Origin: Auricularia sp. M13
Lineage: Eukaryota; Basidiomycota; Agaricomycetes; Auriculariales; Auriculariaceae
Length of the DNA stretch: 64,000 nt
Direction of reading: 5' to 3'
Assembly: GCA_037042915.1 (NCBI GenBank)
Contig: CM073193.1
Location: 2,294,001-2,358,000 of the forward strand
The notes under the pieces were generated by a model. That model saw only the letters and a list, made by a program, of their open reading frames with translations. It was not told the DNA's origin and did not search any database. Made by a program: the position numbers and the translations under genes. Shown here piece after piece: positions 55,209 to 64,000 of this stretch (within the stretch, counting starts at the first letter, position 1; every line of letters begins with the position of its first letter).

Positions 55209-58099
55209 CCTGTTTCTCAAGGGAAGTTGCACAATGGTACGGGCGGACAGTCCATCGCCGCAACATGCCACCCGCCTGAGCCTTCGGGCACGATGCTCAA
55301 ATGCACCATCCAGCTCCGCCCGCTCGACGTGCCGCTGCAGCAGCTTGACGCGCATGAATCCACATGCGCACAGTGCGTTGCGCACCGCAATATGTATGGC
55401 GTGACGCTTGATGCCCGCGCCGCTCAACCTGCTCAACGTGCTGCTCGCTCGATGTGCTGCTGCTGCCGCGCATTAATTGGCAGGAGCGTCTCGCTATCCG
55501 CATGGCACATCGACCCACTGCAGCATGCCATGCGCAAGCCTGTGGACAGCGCGACGCTCAATGCGTCTCTGCAGTCGCTTGACGCGTCTCCGCAGCAGGT
55601 CGACGTGGCGCAGCAGGCGGATGTGACACTCTCACAATGAGCACCCTTGACGATGCCGAGCCCGGGATGGATGAGCTCGACGTCGCAACCGGCGCAAGCC
55701 GTATCCGTCCTGCTTGCTGAAGCCATGCCTGACTTCAACGCCAGGACTTTCGCGTCAGCACAGGCCGCCCCACTCGCCCATCCTGAGCCTGGCCTCGATG
55801 TCAGGTCCTTTGTCGGGCTCGACATCACGTTGTCCGGGGCTCGCGTGCCGGCGCAAGCCGTCCCGCTTGCTCGACGCATGCCCGCCCTTGGAATGCCCGC
55901 CATTGACGTCGAGTCCTTCCCCGGGCTCGACGTCGCGCCCTATAATTTCCAAGCGCCAGCGCCGGGCGTGGGAGCCACCCGTCCTTAACGGTATGCTGCC
56001 TCCGCCTGCTTGAAACATCGAGCCTTGCTTGGGCTTGACGTTTTGTCGTACTCCTGGCGTCAGGACACGGCCACCGTCCGTCCTGCGCCTGGCACCGCCT
56101 TCCTGCCAGCCCAAACGGCAGCGCTCGATGCTGAGCTAGAGTGGTTTGTGCACGGCAGGTCGTCGCCGTTCGAGTCCAACCCCGCGACCGTTATGGGAAA
56201 CGGCACGCCGCCCGCATTCCCGCCTTTCTCGCTCGCCCACAACTCCGCCGTGGACAGCGACACAGCGCTCACCATGTGCCGGCCCTTATACCACGCGCCC
56301 GCAGACCTCGCAAGCGGGCAGCGCGTCGTGGACTCCGGTGCCGTCCTGCCCATTCTGCCCTTCTACCACGCACCGGTCAACCAACCAAGCGAGCAGCACG
56401 TCTTGCCCGCCATTCCGCTCGTCTCGCCCTTCCCCCACGCAGCCGTCCACCTTCCAAACGGGCAGTGGGCCTTGCACGCCGTACCGCGCGTCCTGGGCGT
56501 CTGGCGCATCCACCACACGCCCGCTGTCGCGAGCAGGCAGTGGGACGCGGACTTCGATGCCAGCGGCACGACACTCGCCACACGCAGGGTCGCGCACGGC
56601 GAGCCTTCGCCATTCTCATCCAATTGCGCGCCCACAATGGAGAACGGCCCGGCGAGCAGTGTCGACTTGGCGCCTGCCTTGCCCGTCTTTGTCACCGGCA
56701 GGCCGACACTCGTCGTGCGCAAGCGAGCACACGGCGAGTTGTTGCCATTCTCGTCCGCCCGCACCCACCTATTCTTGTCTGCCCGCGCGCTCGCCATGGA
56801 CAACAGCACGGCGAGCGCGCCGTCCGCATCGACCGCCTTGACGCCCAACGATGGGATGTTCGCCGTGCAGTCGTTCGCGGACAACGAGTCGACGCTCTTC
56901 TCGTCTCACCGCGCGCCCGCCTTGGAGGACGAACGACATGGCGAGTACGGCCCCCCCCCCCGTCTCCACGTCCACCCAGTCAACCGCGTCCGCCACGGAC
57001 AACGACACTGTAAGCATGCCAATCGCATGCCTATTTCCGCAACTAACGGCTGTCACAGGCGGCACCGCGAAGTCACGGCGCCGTGCGCAAGCAAGTGCAC
57101 GGCGATTCGTGGCCATTCACGTGTGACCGCACGCACGCATTGGAGAACGGCATGGCCGGCACGCTGCCCAGCCCGCCCTTAACCCGCACGTTGGCGCTCA
57201 CTGTGCGCGCACTCGTGCACAGCGAGTCGACACTGTTCTTGTCCTACCGCGCGCCCCCCTTGGAGAACGACACGGCGAGCCGTGCACAAGCCCCGGCCGT
57301 CTCCATGCCCACCTACTCGACCCTCGGGCAAGCCGTGCCTCCCGTCGAACCCTTCTCTGGGCTCGACGTCACGTTGTACGGCGTGCGTGAGCTGACGCAA
57401 CCCGCCTTGCCCGCACTGGCGCAGGGCGTAATGCCTGCCGTCGACATCACCATGACCGACGCCAGGCCCTTCCCTGGGCTCGACGTTGCACCATACGCCT
57501 TGCCCTTGCGCGTCCCACCGCAGGGCGCGGCAGTCCATCCTGAGCCTGTCCTCGACGCGCTCGACGGCGCACCGCCGCCTGCTCACGGCGTTGAGCCCTT
57601 CTTCGGACTCAACGCTGCTTCGTACGCCGTGCCCCAGGGCGCGATGACCGCCCTCGCTGTCCCCGCCGTCGACTTGCTGCTGGCCCGAGCTGCACCAGGC
57701 TTCGACCTCGAGCCCATCCATGCGCACAGCGCGCTCAGTCACACAATGCGGACGGCGCGTCAGCATCCCGCCGTGCCAGACCAGCCCGCCGTTGAGCAAT
57801 TTCACGCTAACGGCGGGATGCTCGATGCGGTCAGGCGTGGCGAACATGCCCGCCTGCTTGGTGATTTGGATATTGCGCACTGGACCGTCGCGGGTGATTC
57901 TCTGGTCGACCAGTTCATCGACAACTATGTTGATACGTCCGCTCTCGCACCGGTCCTTGCGCCGCAGACGATACCACGGCCAACACCACAAAGAGGTCGG
58001 CTCGCCAAACTCAAGCGCCCCAATCTCAGATTTCCCGGCAATATCCCGCAGAATATCGAGCTCTCAAGACCGGCATTTACATCCCTTCTGATGGGTTGA
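55209..58099 (+). pseudogene. Repeat-rich protein gene, decayed, unknown function
   Basis: One frame runs from about 55209 to 56940, broken by TGA at 55638 and TAA at 55986. It shifts between 56920 and 56960 and continues past a 49-nt intron (GTAAGC near 57009 to CACAG near 57058) to a stop at 58097. Two repeat families are visible. One is F-x-GLD-[VI]-x-x-Y (near 55808, 55920, 56022, 57352, 57468 and 57597). The other is [V/A]HGE-x-x-PFSS...LEN-x-TAS (near 56148, 56592, 56729, 56876, 57094 and 57214). A third, YHAP...SGQ, lies near 56290-56470. The unique C-terminus has PNLRFPGNIPQNIELSRPAF. I do not recognise a family. Confidence 0.5.
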
Positions 58100-59593
58100 G
58101 TCTGGCCCAGTCCAGATGCCGCACTCTCGACTCTCTGACAAAATCGCTTTGCTTCAAAACATAGGCTGCAAATAGAGTTGGGGGGTCTGGGATTTTGGTA
58201 GTATTAGTGTTCACCACGGGTTATTCAAAAATAATTTGATTGAAAAATTCATCTCACCAGAAGTATTGAATAGAACTGAAATTTTTGCGGCCTATATCAT
58301 AGAGGGGACTGGGAGGCTCATCCTGAGCACTTGATGGTCACGCAGTGCCGTCATGATGCAAATGCAGATGCCAAACAATGGGGCGGATCTGTCAAACAGC
58401 AGAATTCACCCAGAAAAAAGGTGTTCGGGTATTGCACTATAGCTCCGTCAATTCTGCACAAAACAGCTCGAAAAAACCACCAATATATAGCCCGAGGTCT
58501 CATGTACAAACGGGTTAGTGACAACCCAGATCCAGTGTCAACTTTTGGGTCAAAAAAAGGAAAACGGGTTTGCCTGTTTTTTCGGGTTTATCCGTGCCGA
58601 TCACTAGGTAGTACTGACTTAGGTACAATTTTGAGAGTTCCAGGGAATTTGGGAAGTACTGACTTGTATAGAATTTTGGGAGTGCCCGGAGCTGGGAGCT
58701 GTGGGAGGATTGGAAGCTGGGAGCTGTGGAAGGATTGGGAGGATTGAGAGCTGTGGGAGGATTGGGAGTTGGGGGAGTTGGGAGTGGGGGGAGTTAGGCA
58801 TGTATGTACATAGGGAGTAGGAGTAGAGTAATCCAGGAGTGGGAGTAGAGAAAAGTGGGAGCAGCAAACCAAGAAAGAACTCAAGGCCATAACCCCAGGG
58901 AAATAAGAAAACAATCTAGTAATGTTACGGTGCGCAGCAATCTTGCCCATACGCCGCTTCCGTTGGATCTCTTTCGCTGCTTCACCTGCTCCGTCAGACC
59001 GATATACCCGTTCCGCATGCCTCTCTGGACCTCTGGCACATCAGCTACCTTCTCTCGGTGTCACCGGACCCTTGTCAACCTCAGTCTTTGGATGCAATGC
59101 GCCATTGCCATTGTCGTCGACCACCGCTGCGCTGGTTTCCACCCGGCGTGTATCCGTTCGTCGGTCCGTCTCCTTGGTGTCACATTATGGCCTACAACTT
59201 CGGAGATGCAGCACACCACACCTCGGGTATTACCCTGCATGGCCGGTGCGCGCTGGGAGTACAGGTGAAGCTGCAACGATCTTGCTGATGTACATCCTTC
59301 ACCCTCAGTCCCATGGACGCTCGATCGCACCGATACCTCGGACCTCGGCCACCACACTCTCCTTGGTCCGCGCGCGGCATGGTCCATGGTCCGGAGGCTG
59401 TCCGGATGGAGTGGGAGTGTTGATTGTTGGGTGGTGCGCTTGTACCTCGCGCGCTGACGCGTTGCGCTCGCCATTGCGTCGGCGCCTTTCGCCCCAGGTG
59501 TCGGTGCATGCATACATGCAAGGACACCTCGGTCTATCTTGGATACCCGCCCGATACCCTCCATAGGCACGGACATCCTTTATCCCCTTCGTC
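58100..59593. other. Non-coding stretch with simple G-rich repeats
   Basis: AGTACTGACTT with following TTTTGGGAG-type words is repeated at 58609 and 58656. Between 58675 and 58800 the words GGGAG, GAGCTG and GGATTGGGAG alternate. No reverse transcriptase, integrase or other domain was found in 58900-59590 on either strand. Confidence 0.4.
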
Positions 59594-59934
59594 CGGAGTC
59601 GTTCTGCGTCTTCGGCGCGACGCTTCACTCTTTCTTGACCCTCCCTTGACTCCCTTTACCCCCCATTGCTTCCACTGGCTCCCGATTACCCTCGGTGGCT
59701 TCCCCGATGTCTTTCCCATTGCTTCTGGACCTCTCTTTGGTGTTGGTTGGCTTCCTTTTTTGTCCGGAGCGTTCGGATCCGGTTTGCCTCCGATCGGACT
59801 ATATGTACCAGCAATTGCCCTCGGATGTACCCTAGGTTGGATCTGGTCTATTATGTGTTCGACCTTCCCCTCCTGAGTACCCTTCCTGGTCGGCTACGCC
59901 TCCTGGTCGGTGGTGTATGCAGCACACCGTGACA
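59594..59934 (-). mobile_element. LTR-like repeat, copy 2 (opposite orientation to 40.2 kb)
   Basis: Read on the minus strand from 59934 it starts TGTCACGGTGTGCTGC and follows copy 1 through ACACCACCGACCAGGAGG, GACCAGATCCAACCTAGGG and GGGGGGTAAAGGGAGTC. It abuts the truncated CCTAA element at 59935, so it may have inserted into that element. Confidence 0.5.
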
Positions 59935-60214
59935 AGTAACCTAACTCCTATTCTAACCTAATCTAACCTAACACTTAATTCCAGTTTTTGGTGACTTTCC
60001 ACTGTAATTCCAGCAGAGTTCCACTATAATCTACTCAATTCTGGCCAGAAAACCATAGTGGAATGGATTTATTCTGGAGGAATTCTACCTAGTTTCCAGT
60101 TGGGAGTATAATATCAAAATATGATGGATTTAGTATTCTGACACTTTTTTTTTGTATAGTTGCATTTTTCCACCTGGAATCCACCTGGAACTGGGGGGTA
60201 CAGTCACTTACAGG
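59935..60214. mobile_element. CCTAA-core element, copy B (left half missing)
   Basis: It starts with CCTAA units (59939-59971), then shares TTCCA-rich and ATCAAAATATGATGGATTT words with 47340-47490. It ends in the same terminus, GTCACTTACAGG. Its other end is cut off at the LTR-like copy. On the minus strand its terminus supplies GTAAGTGACTG directly after the reading frame of the neighbouring gene. Confidence 0.6.
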
Positions 60215-62245
60215 CTTGTCGTTATCTGTTGCCAAGCTTTCCAGGTGGTGGATAACATGCTTGATCTCATCGTAATACTTCTGACTGAGAGGACTCATGG
60301 TCTTGATCTGCTGTGGGGATAGCGTCGACAATGGCAGGAGGTTTTCTGTGACAGCAGAGTTACTGGTACACTGGTAGCCTTTCGTCCACAGGCGCTCGGC
60401 ATCATTAATTGTCAAGGGACAAGGGAAAGCAGTAATGCTTTTTGCCACAGTAGACTTGACCCTGGCAGCAATGCAGTTGCAAGGACCATTTGCGCGGACT
60501 ATAAGGGGCGATGGAATGTCTGTTGCATAGTTGGCGAGATTTTGCTGCTGCACATGGAGCGACTGTGGGCCAAGCGGCATATGATCTGCAGCTTGAGGCA
60601 GGAACAGCCACGGTTGAGGCAGATATTGATGTGGATATTGATATACATCATATGACCAATGAGGTGGATACTTGCTGAGGGTTTGGGTCAATGTCTCCTC
60701 TGCCCCCCTCAGAGCTGGAGAAGCTGGAGGCACAGCGACTGTTGCATGAGGTAGTGTAGGCGGCAGCGTCTGGGACATTGAAGCGCAGCTAGAAATACAG
60801 TATGTGGGAGTGTCTGGGGTGTTGCATTCTGGGTTGAGCGTATCTCGATTGTCGCATGTAAGCAAGGATGCCACGATGGGACTGATCATATGAATCAGCA
60901 GACATAACCGTGACGGCCCTACTAGGAGCAGGAATATGCCAAGATCAATCGCGAACAGATGCAGACACTGAGGTTTGCAGCCGGTGGTGCAGCACATATT
61001 TTATGAGCATGGATATCTGAACATTTGGTTAGTACAACGAAGAGAACCTAAAGTTGGAACAGACCGTCTTCCAACAGCTATGGCCAATTATATCCTCAAT
61101 TAGCCATCCATCGTTGAAGGAATCTATGGCCGCACCTCTTCGAAGGCCATGGAACAAAGGCAACACCTTAGCCTTATTGTAATGGAAGAGGTGGCTGAAA
61201 CATTCATCAACCTCACAAATCTGTACCAGTCGCTTAATGATGTCGTTGAACATTCACAACTTGGCACTAATCTCTGGGCCGTGTTTTGTGAAAAACATGT
61301 AGTCTTCCTCGCGACAAGGCTCCTGACCTAACAAGGCCTCTAATGCAGTGTACGCATCAAGCTCAGGCCAGGCTGAATTCGGGCAGAAACTGAATGTGTG
61401 ACATGTGTTGAAGGTGTCAGGAATAGGATGTCAGGCAGAGTTGATAAAAGAGAACTTTTCCCGCATTTCCTGTTGCGCACCATCACATTCACTAATTTAT
61501 CTGACTTGTATAGGAAAACATCCTTTCTCTGCAGCTGGCAGGCATCCTCAACTCTATATTGGTGAGAATGCATCCACAAGTCATGTAAATCAGACTGACC
61601 GAAGCCATCTGCAGTAGGAAACTGTGAGTAGTGCTTTGGTCTGCTGGCAATCATGATCAGAGAGTGCTTCATCTTTGTTGAGAACATGGTACATTGCTTT
61701 GAGGTGAAAGTGCTGAATGGGCAGGGAATGTTTTTCCTCATGCTGCTGGTTTAAAACTTAGTGGAGACCCTTCTGAAAACTGACGTAGCCTGGGTCTTCG
61801 AGTGTATTACATAGGGATGCACGATTAGGATCCCATTCTGACAGAAGAGCTGGACGTGTGCTGTTCAAACAGTATGAGCACGATACGAACGAATGATTCT
61901 AACAATTTGCTCTCTATAGCACATTAGAGCATCATGAGATTGATCAAGAGTGCTCTTGGCGCGATTTTGATGCCAACATTTGTACAGCTGGAATGCCAGA
62001 GGTCTGTCTGCCCTGACCAAGGTGTGAGTCTATAAAATATCAATGGAATCTAAACCGTAGATAAATTGTGGGCTCATACCATTCAGTATTTTGAGGTGTT
62101 CTGTTTTGAACAGCAGAAACTTGTCTCCATCATACACCTGCAATGTGTTTGCGCTGAAGCACGCTTGCTGGATGTCTCGAACGACACCAGTGACAGCCGA
62201 GGCATCTAGGATGGCCTCGAGAGGCAAAGTCAAGGTACCGTCCAT
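60215..62245 (-). pseudogene. Tyrosine-recombinase-like gene fragment
   Basis: Exon-like blocks are on the minus strand. An upstream block (near 62030-62245) has FSANTLQVYDGDKFLLFKTE. The next (about 61350-61580) has HQYRVEDACQLQRKDVFLYK then LVNVMVRNRKCGKSS. A third (61029-61253) has LPLFHGLRRGAAIDSFNDGW then IIGHSCWKTV. The order R (YRVEDACQL), K (NRKCGK), H-x-x-R (HGLRR) and GH resembles the catalytic set of tyrosine recombinases. The final Tyr was not identified. A Pro/Gln-rich block (60089-60900) ends where element B begins. Blocks are in different frames with stops between. Cryptons or a basidiomycete domesticated recombinase are candidates. Confidence 0.4.
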
Positions 62246-63007
62246 TACACGGTGAATGAGGTTGGAAGCCTGTTGGCCTGGGCTACTTCAAATGGCTGAC
62301 ACAATGGTCTCACTGGGCCAAATCAGTGACTCATGCTAGAGGAAATCCTGCAAAACCCACCCTGCTTGCTGACACATGCCTAGGTCGTGTGGGGGAGGGG
62401 GCGGGCAAGTGAGAAACATATAAAATGGGGAAAGTGACAAAATTCACGCACAAAGCTTTGAGCTTCAGTCTGAGCATCAGTCTATGCGCAAAAATTGCAA
62501 AACATACCACCTGTAGCTGGAAGCCCAGCGTAAATCGCATAGAAAGGTTAAAGTGTCATGATGCACAGACCCTTTTGATTATTGTTTTATGTACAAATTA
62601 AGATTCATGCCAGCTGCTTTCCCAAGGATTCAATCCACTTCTCTGCTGACACCACATTTGTTGTAGATAACACTGCAGATTCATGACTCCTTTTTCTATT
62701 CTGACTTGCTCACCTATGTCAGGATGCCTCCTTCAATGATTCATGGCCTTCATGTTCAAGGGTGTGGGGGCGCAGACAATGATGTCACATGTGTGACCGT
62801 TACTTTTGTGCGGTGCCTTGCGCAAAAGTAACAGTTGCTTATTTTGTCCACTCTGCACAAACAACATTCCAGATAAGCAAATGAATCATTGATCTATACA
62901 ATATGATTTTTCTCATAATACTAATTGAGTCAAAAGTCACCCTCCCGTTCCGAAAGATATTATGGGATGTGATGGCAGAGGAATCTTCTTGACGCCGCTT
63001 GGAAGCT
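62246..63007. other. AT-rich spacer
   Basis: No gene or clear repeat. ACTTTTGTGCGGTGCCTTGC and GCGCAAAAGT form a short inverted pair near 62800-62830. Confidence 0.35.
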
Positions 63008-63394
63008 ATACGGGAGAACCTAACACTGCCTATTCCAGGTGGAATTCCGGTGGAAAACCTGCTCCAGACAAAATATTTTCTAAGCAGTAAAAAATTATGC
63101 TAGACATCACAAATAAGGTTCAGATATGCACAGTCGGATTAGGAAACATGTTGTTAGGTTAGGGAAACAATGTGGAAATTCATCAAAAACTGTGATTAAA
63201 TGTTAGGTTAGCTTAGGTTACTAGAACTTTTTCATGTTTCCTAATCCGGCTGTGCATATCTGAACCTTATTTGTGATGTCTAGCATAATTTTTCACCCCT
63301 TAGAAAATATTTTGTCTGGAGCAGGTTTTCCACCGGAATTCCACCTGGAATCCACTGGGAACCAGGGGGCAGTGTCAGGTTCTCCTTCTAGGGC
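63008..63394. mobile_element. CCTAA-family palindromic element, copy C
   Basis: Almost the whole element is an inverted repeat: 63008-63150 matches the reverse of 63250-63394 (GGAGAACCT at one end, AGGTTCTCC at the other, with ATGCTAGACATCACAAATAA in both arms). The centre has TTAGG words instead of a long array. Both ends are of the CTGACACTG type. It separates a LINE remnant from non-LINE sequence. No clear target duplication. Confidence 0.75.
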
Positions 63395-64000
63395 CGATGT
63401 CAGGGAGGTCCTTGCAGGTTATTTTGACTTGTACTCGGCTATGATCATCGATGTTTAGATCCAAGATGACAATATCCCATGCTCTGCTTGCTTGGAGCAA
63501 AGACCTAGTTAGATATACTCTATCAATTGTAGACATAGCGGTGCGGCCCGCATTTCGCCACGACCAGTCAATCTTCCCTGTGAAGGTTTCTCTCCAGCCG
63601 TCCACAAGGTGCAGCCGGGCTTTGAGAGTCTCAAAGGACACCGGAGAGTCTATTGCCGACATTTTGGAGGGGAACTGGTCTATGGAGTCTTCGACAAAGT
63701 CGAAGTCTCCTAGTAAAATATCTATTTTTGGGAGTTCAACGCGCACCTAATGTAGCACGTGGCGTAGCTTATTCCAAAATTCCTTATTTTCTTTAGTCTC
63801 TGTGGGCGCATATTTTCCGCTACAATGGTAAGCGTCTTGCCGCGATGCCATTCTAACTTGGCCACAATTTCTCGACCCGAAATAAGCACATGTGATGACA
63901 CGGATTTGTAGTTAGTGAGAAATCTGTTAAAGATGATGCCGACGCCAGTGGCACCAGTTGGATTGGATGGAAGGGCCGAGGTTACAATATGTAAGTGCTC
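63395..64000 (-). pseudogene. LINE (non-LTR retrotransposon) endonuclease domain, broken, runs off the window
   Basis: On the minus strand from 64000: FLTNYKSVSSHVLISGREIV, then after a frame change YAPTETKENKEFWNKLRHVL. An in-frame TAG follows, then VELPKIDILLGDFDFVEDSI, TAMSTIDRVYLTRSLLQASR and IDDHSRVQVKI. LLGDFDFVED, the IDR motif and the DDHSRV block are the endonuclease/exonuclease/phosphatase signature of LINE elements. It is inactivated by the frameshift, the stop and element C at its 3' side. Reverse transcriptase is not in the window. Confidence 0.8.

Noticed and set aside
58900-59590. LTR retrotransposon coding region next to the LTR-like copy
   Set aside because: Neither strand shows protease, reverse transcriptase, RNase H or integrase motifs.
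40166-59934. A single 19-kb transposon with inverted ends
   Set aside because: The ends look like LTRs, which should be direct repeats. The interior is a patchwork of unrelated elements with no common gene set.
60215-62245. Starship captain
   Set aside because: Captains with DUF3435 are known from Pezizomycotina. No 5' captain position, cargo layout or target site can be shown here, so only the broader recombinase similarity is claimed.

Overview
The window looks like a piece of a basidiomycete chromosome, probably from an Agaricomycete mushroom or bracket fungus. The evidence is GC-rich, closely packed genes on both strands. They are cut by many 45-70 nt introns with GTRNGT donors, CTRAC-like branch points and YAG acceptors. 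There are also mobile-element families typical of that group (KDZ/CxC5 transposase genes, pogo, LINE).

From 1 to about 40 kb is a conserved gene-rich arm. In order it holds: eIF5B (5' part, minus), a BIG1/VOA1-like membrane protein, a short-chain dehydrogenase, SDA1, V-ATPase subunit D, a nucleolin/NSR1-like protein (plus), RIC8, MED10, an F-box-like protein with a decayed partial copy beside it, a pogo-type transposase gene, a quinone-oxidoreductase-like MDR protein, a cyclophilin carrying a DNA-transposon insertion, an SLC25A38/HEM25-type mitochondrial carrier, phosphomannose isomerase, a MULE-like non-autonomous element, a secreted PL14-type polysaccharide lyase, a secreted subtilisin, mitoribosomal uL24m, an APSES/ankyrin cell-cycle factor of the MBP1 type, ARL2 and ICP55. 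Most are housekeeping genes for translation, ribosome assembly, V-ATPase function, cell-wall sugar supply, signalling and mitochondrial maintenance. The lyase and subtilisin are secreted enzymes for nutrition. Several neighbours are divergent pairs with very short shared promoters.

From about 40 kb to the end is a repeat island with no convincing intact host gene. It holds two related LTR-like segments in opposite orientation (40.2 and 59.6-59.9 kb), several degenerate tandem repeats, a KDZ transposase C-terminal fragment followed by arrays of a TGCGCACGGAT motif, and a family of elements with (CCTAA)n cores whose ends look like splice sites. It also has a CCGAG-rich repeat with a 134-bp tandem duplication, a broken CxC5/KDZ-associated gene, a 2.9-kb decayed repeat-protein gene, a tyrosine-recombinase-like fragment and a broken LINE endonuclease domain at the right edge.

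The most interesting signals are three. A small element with an 8-bp target duplication sits exactly at a 3' splice junction of the cyclophilin gene. A 1-kb element has hairpin-capped inverted ends and a 10-bp target duplication. The CCTAA-bearing family has GTAAGT at one end and TGTCAG at the other, so it could behave as an introner. All gene models were joined by eye from splice signals and reading frames and have not been tested against transcripts.
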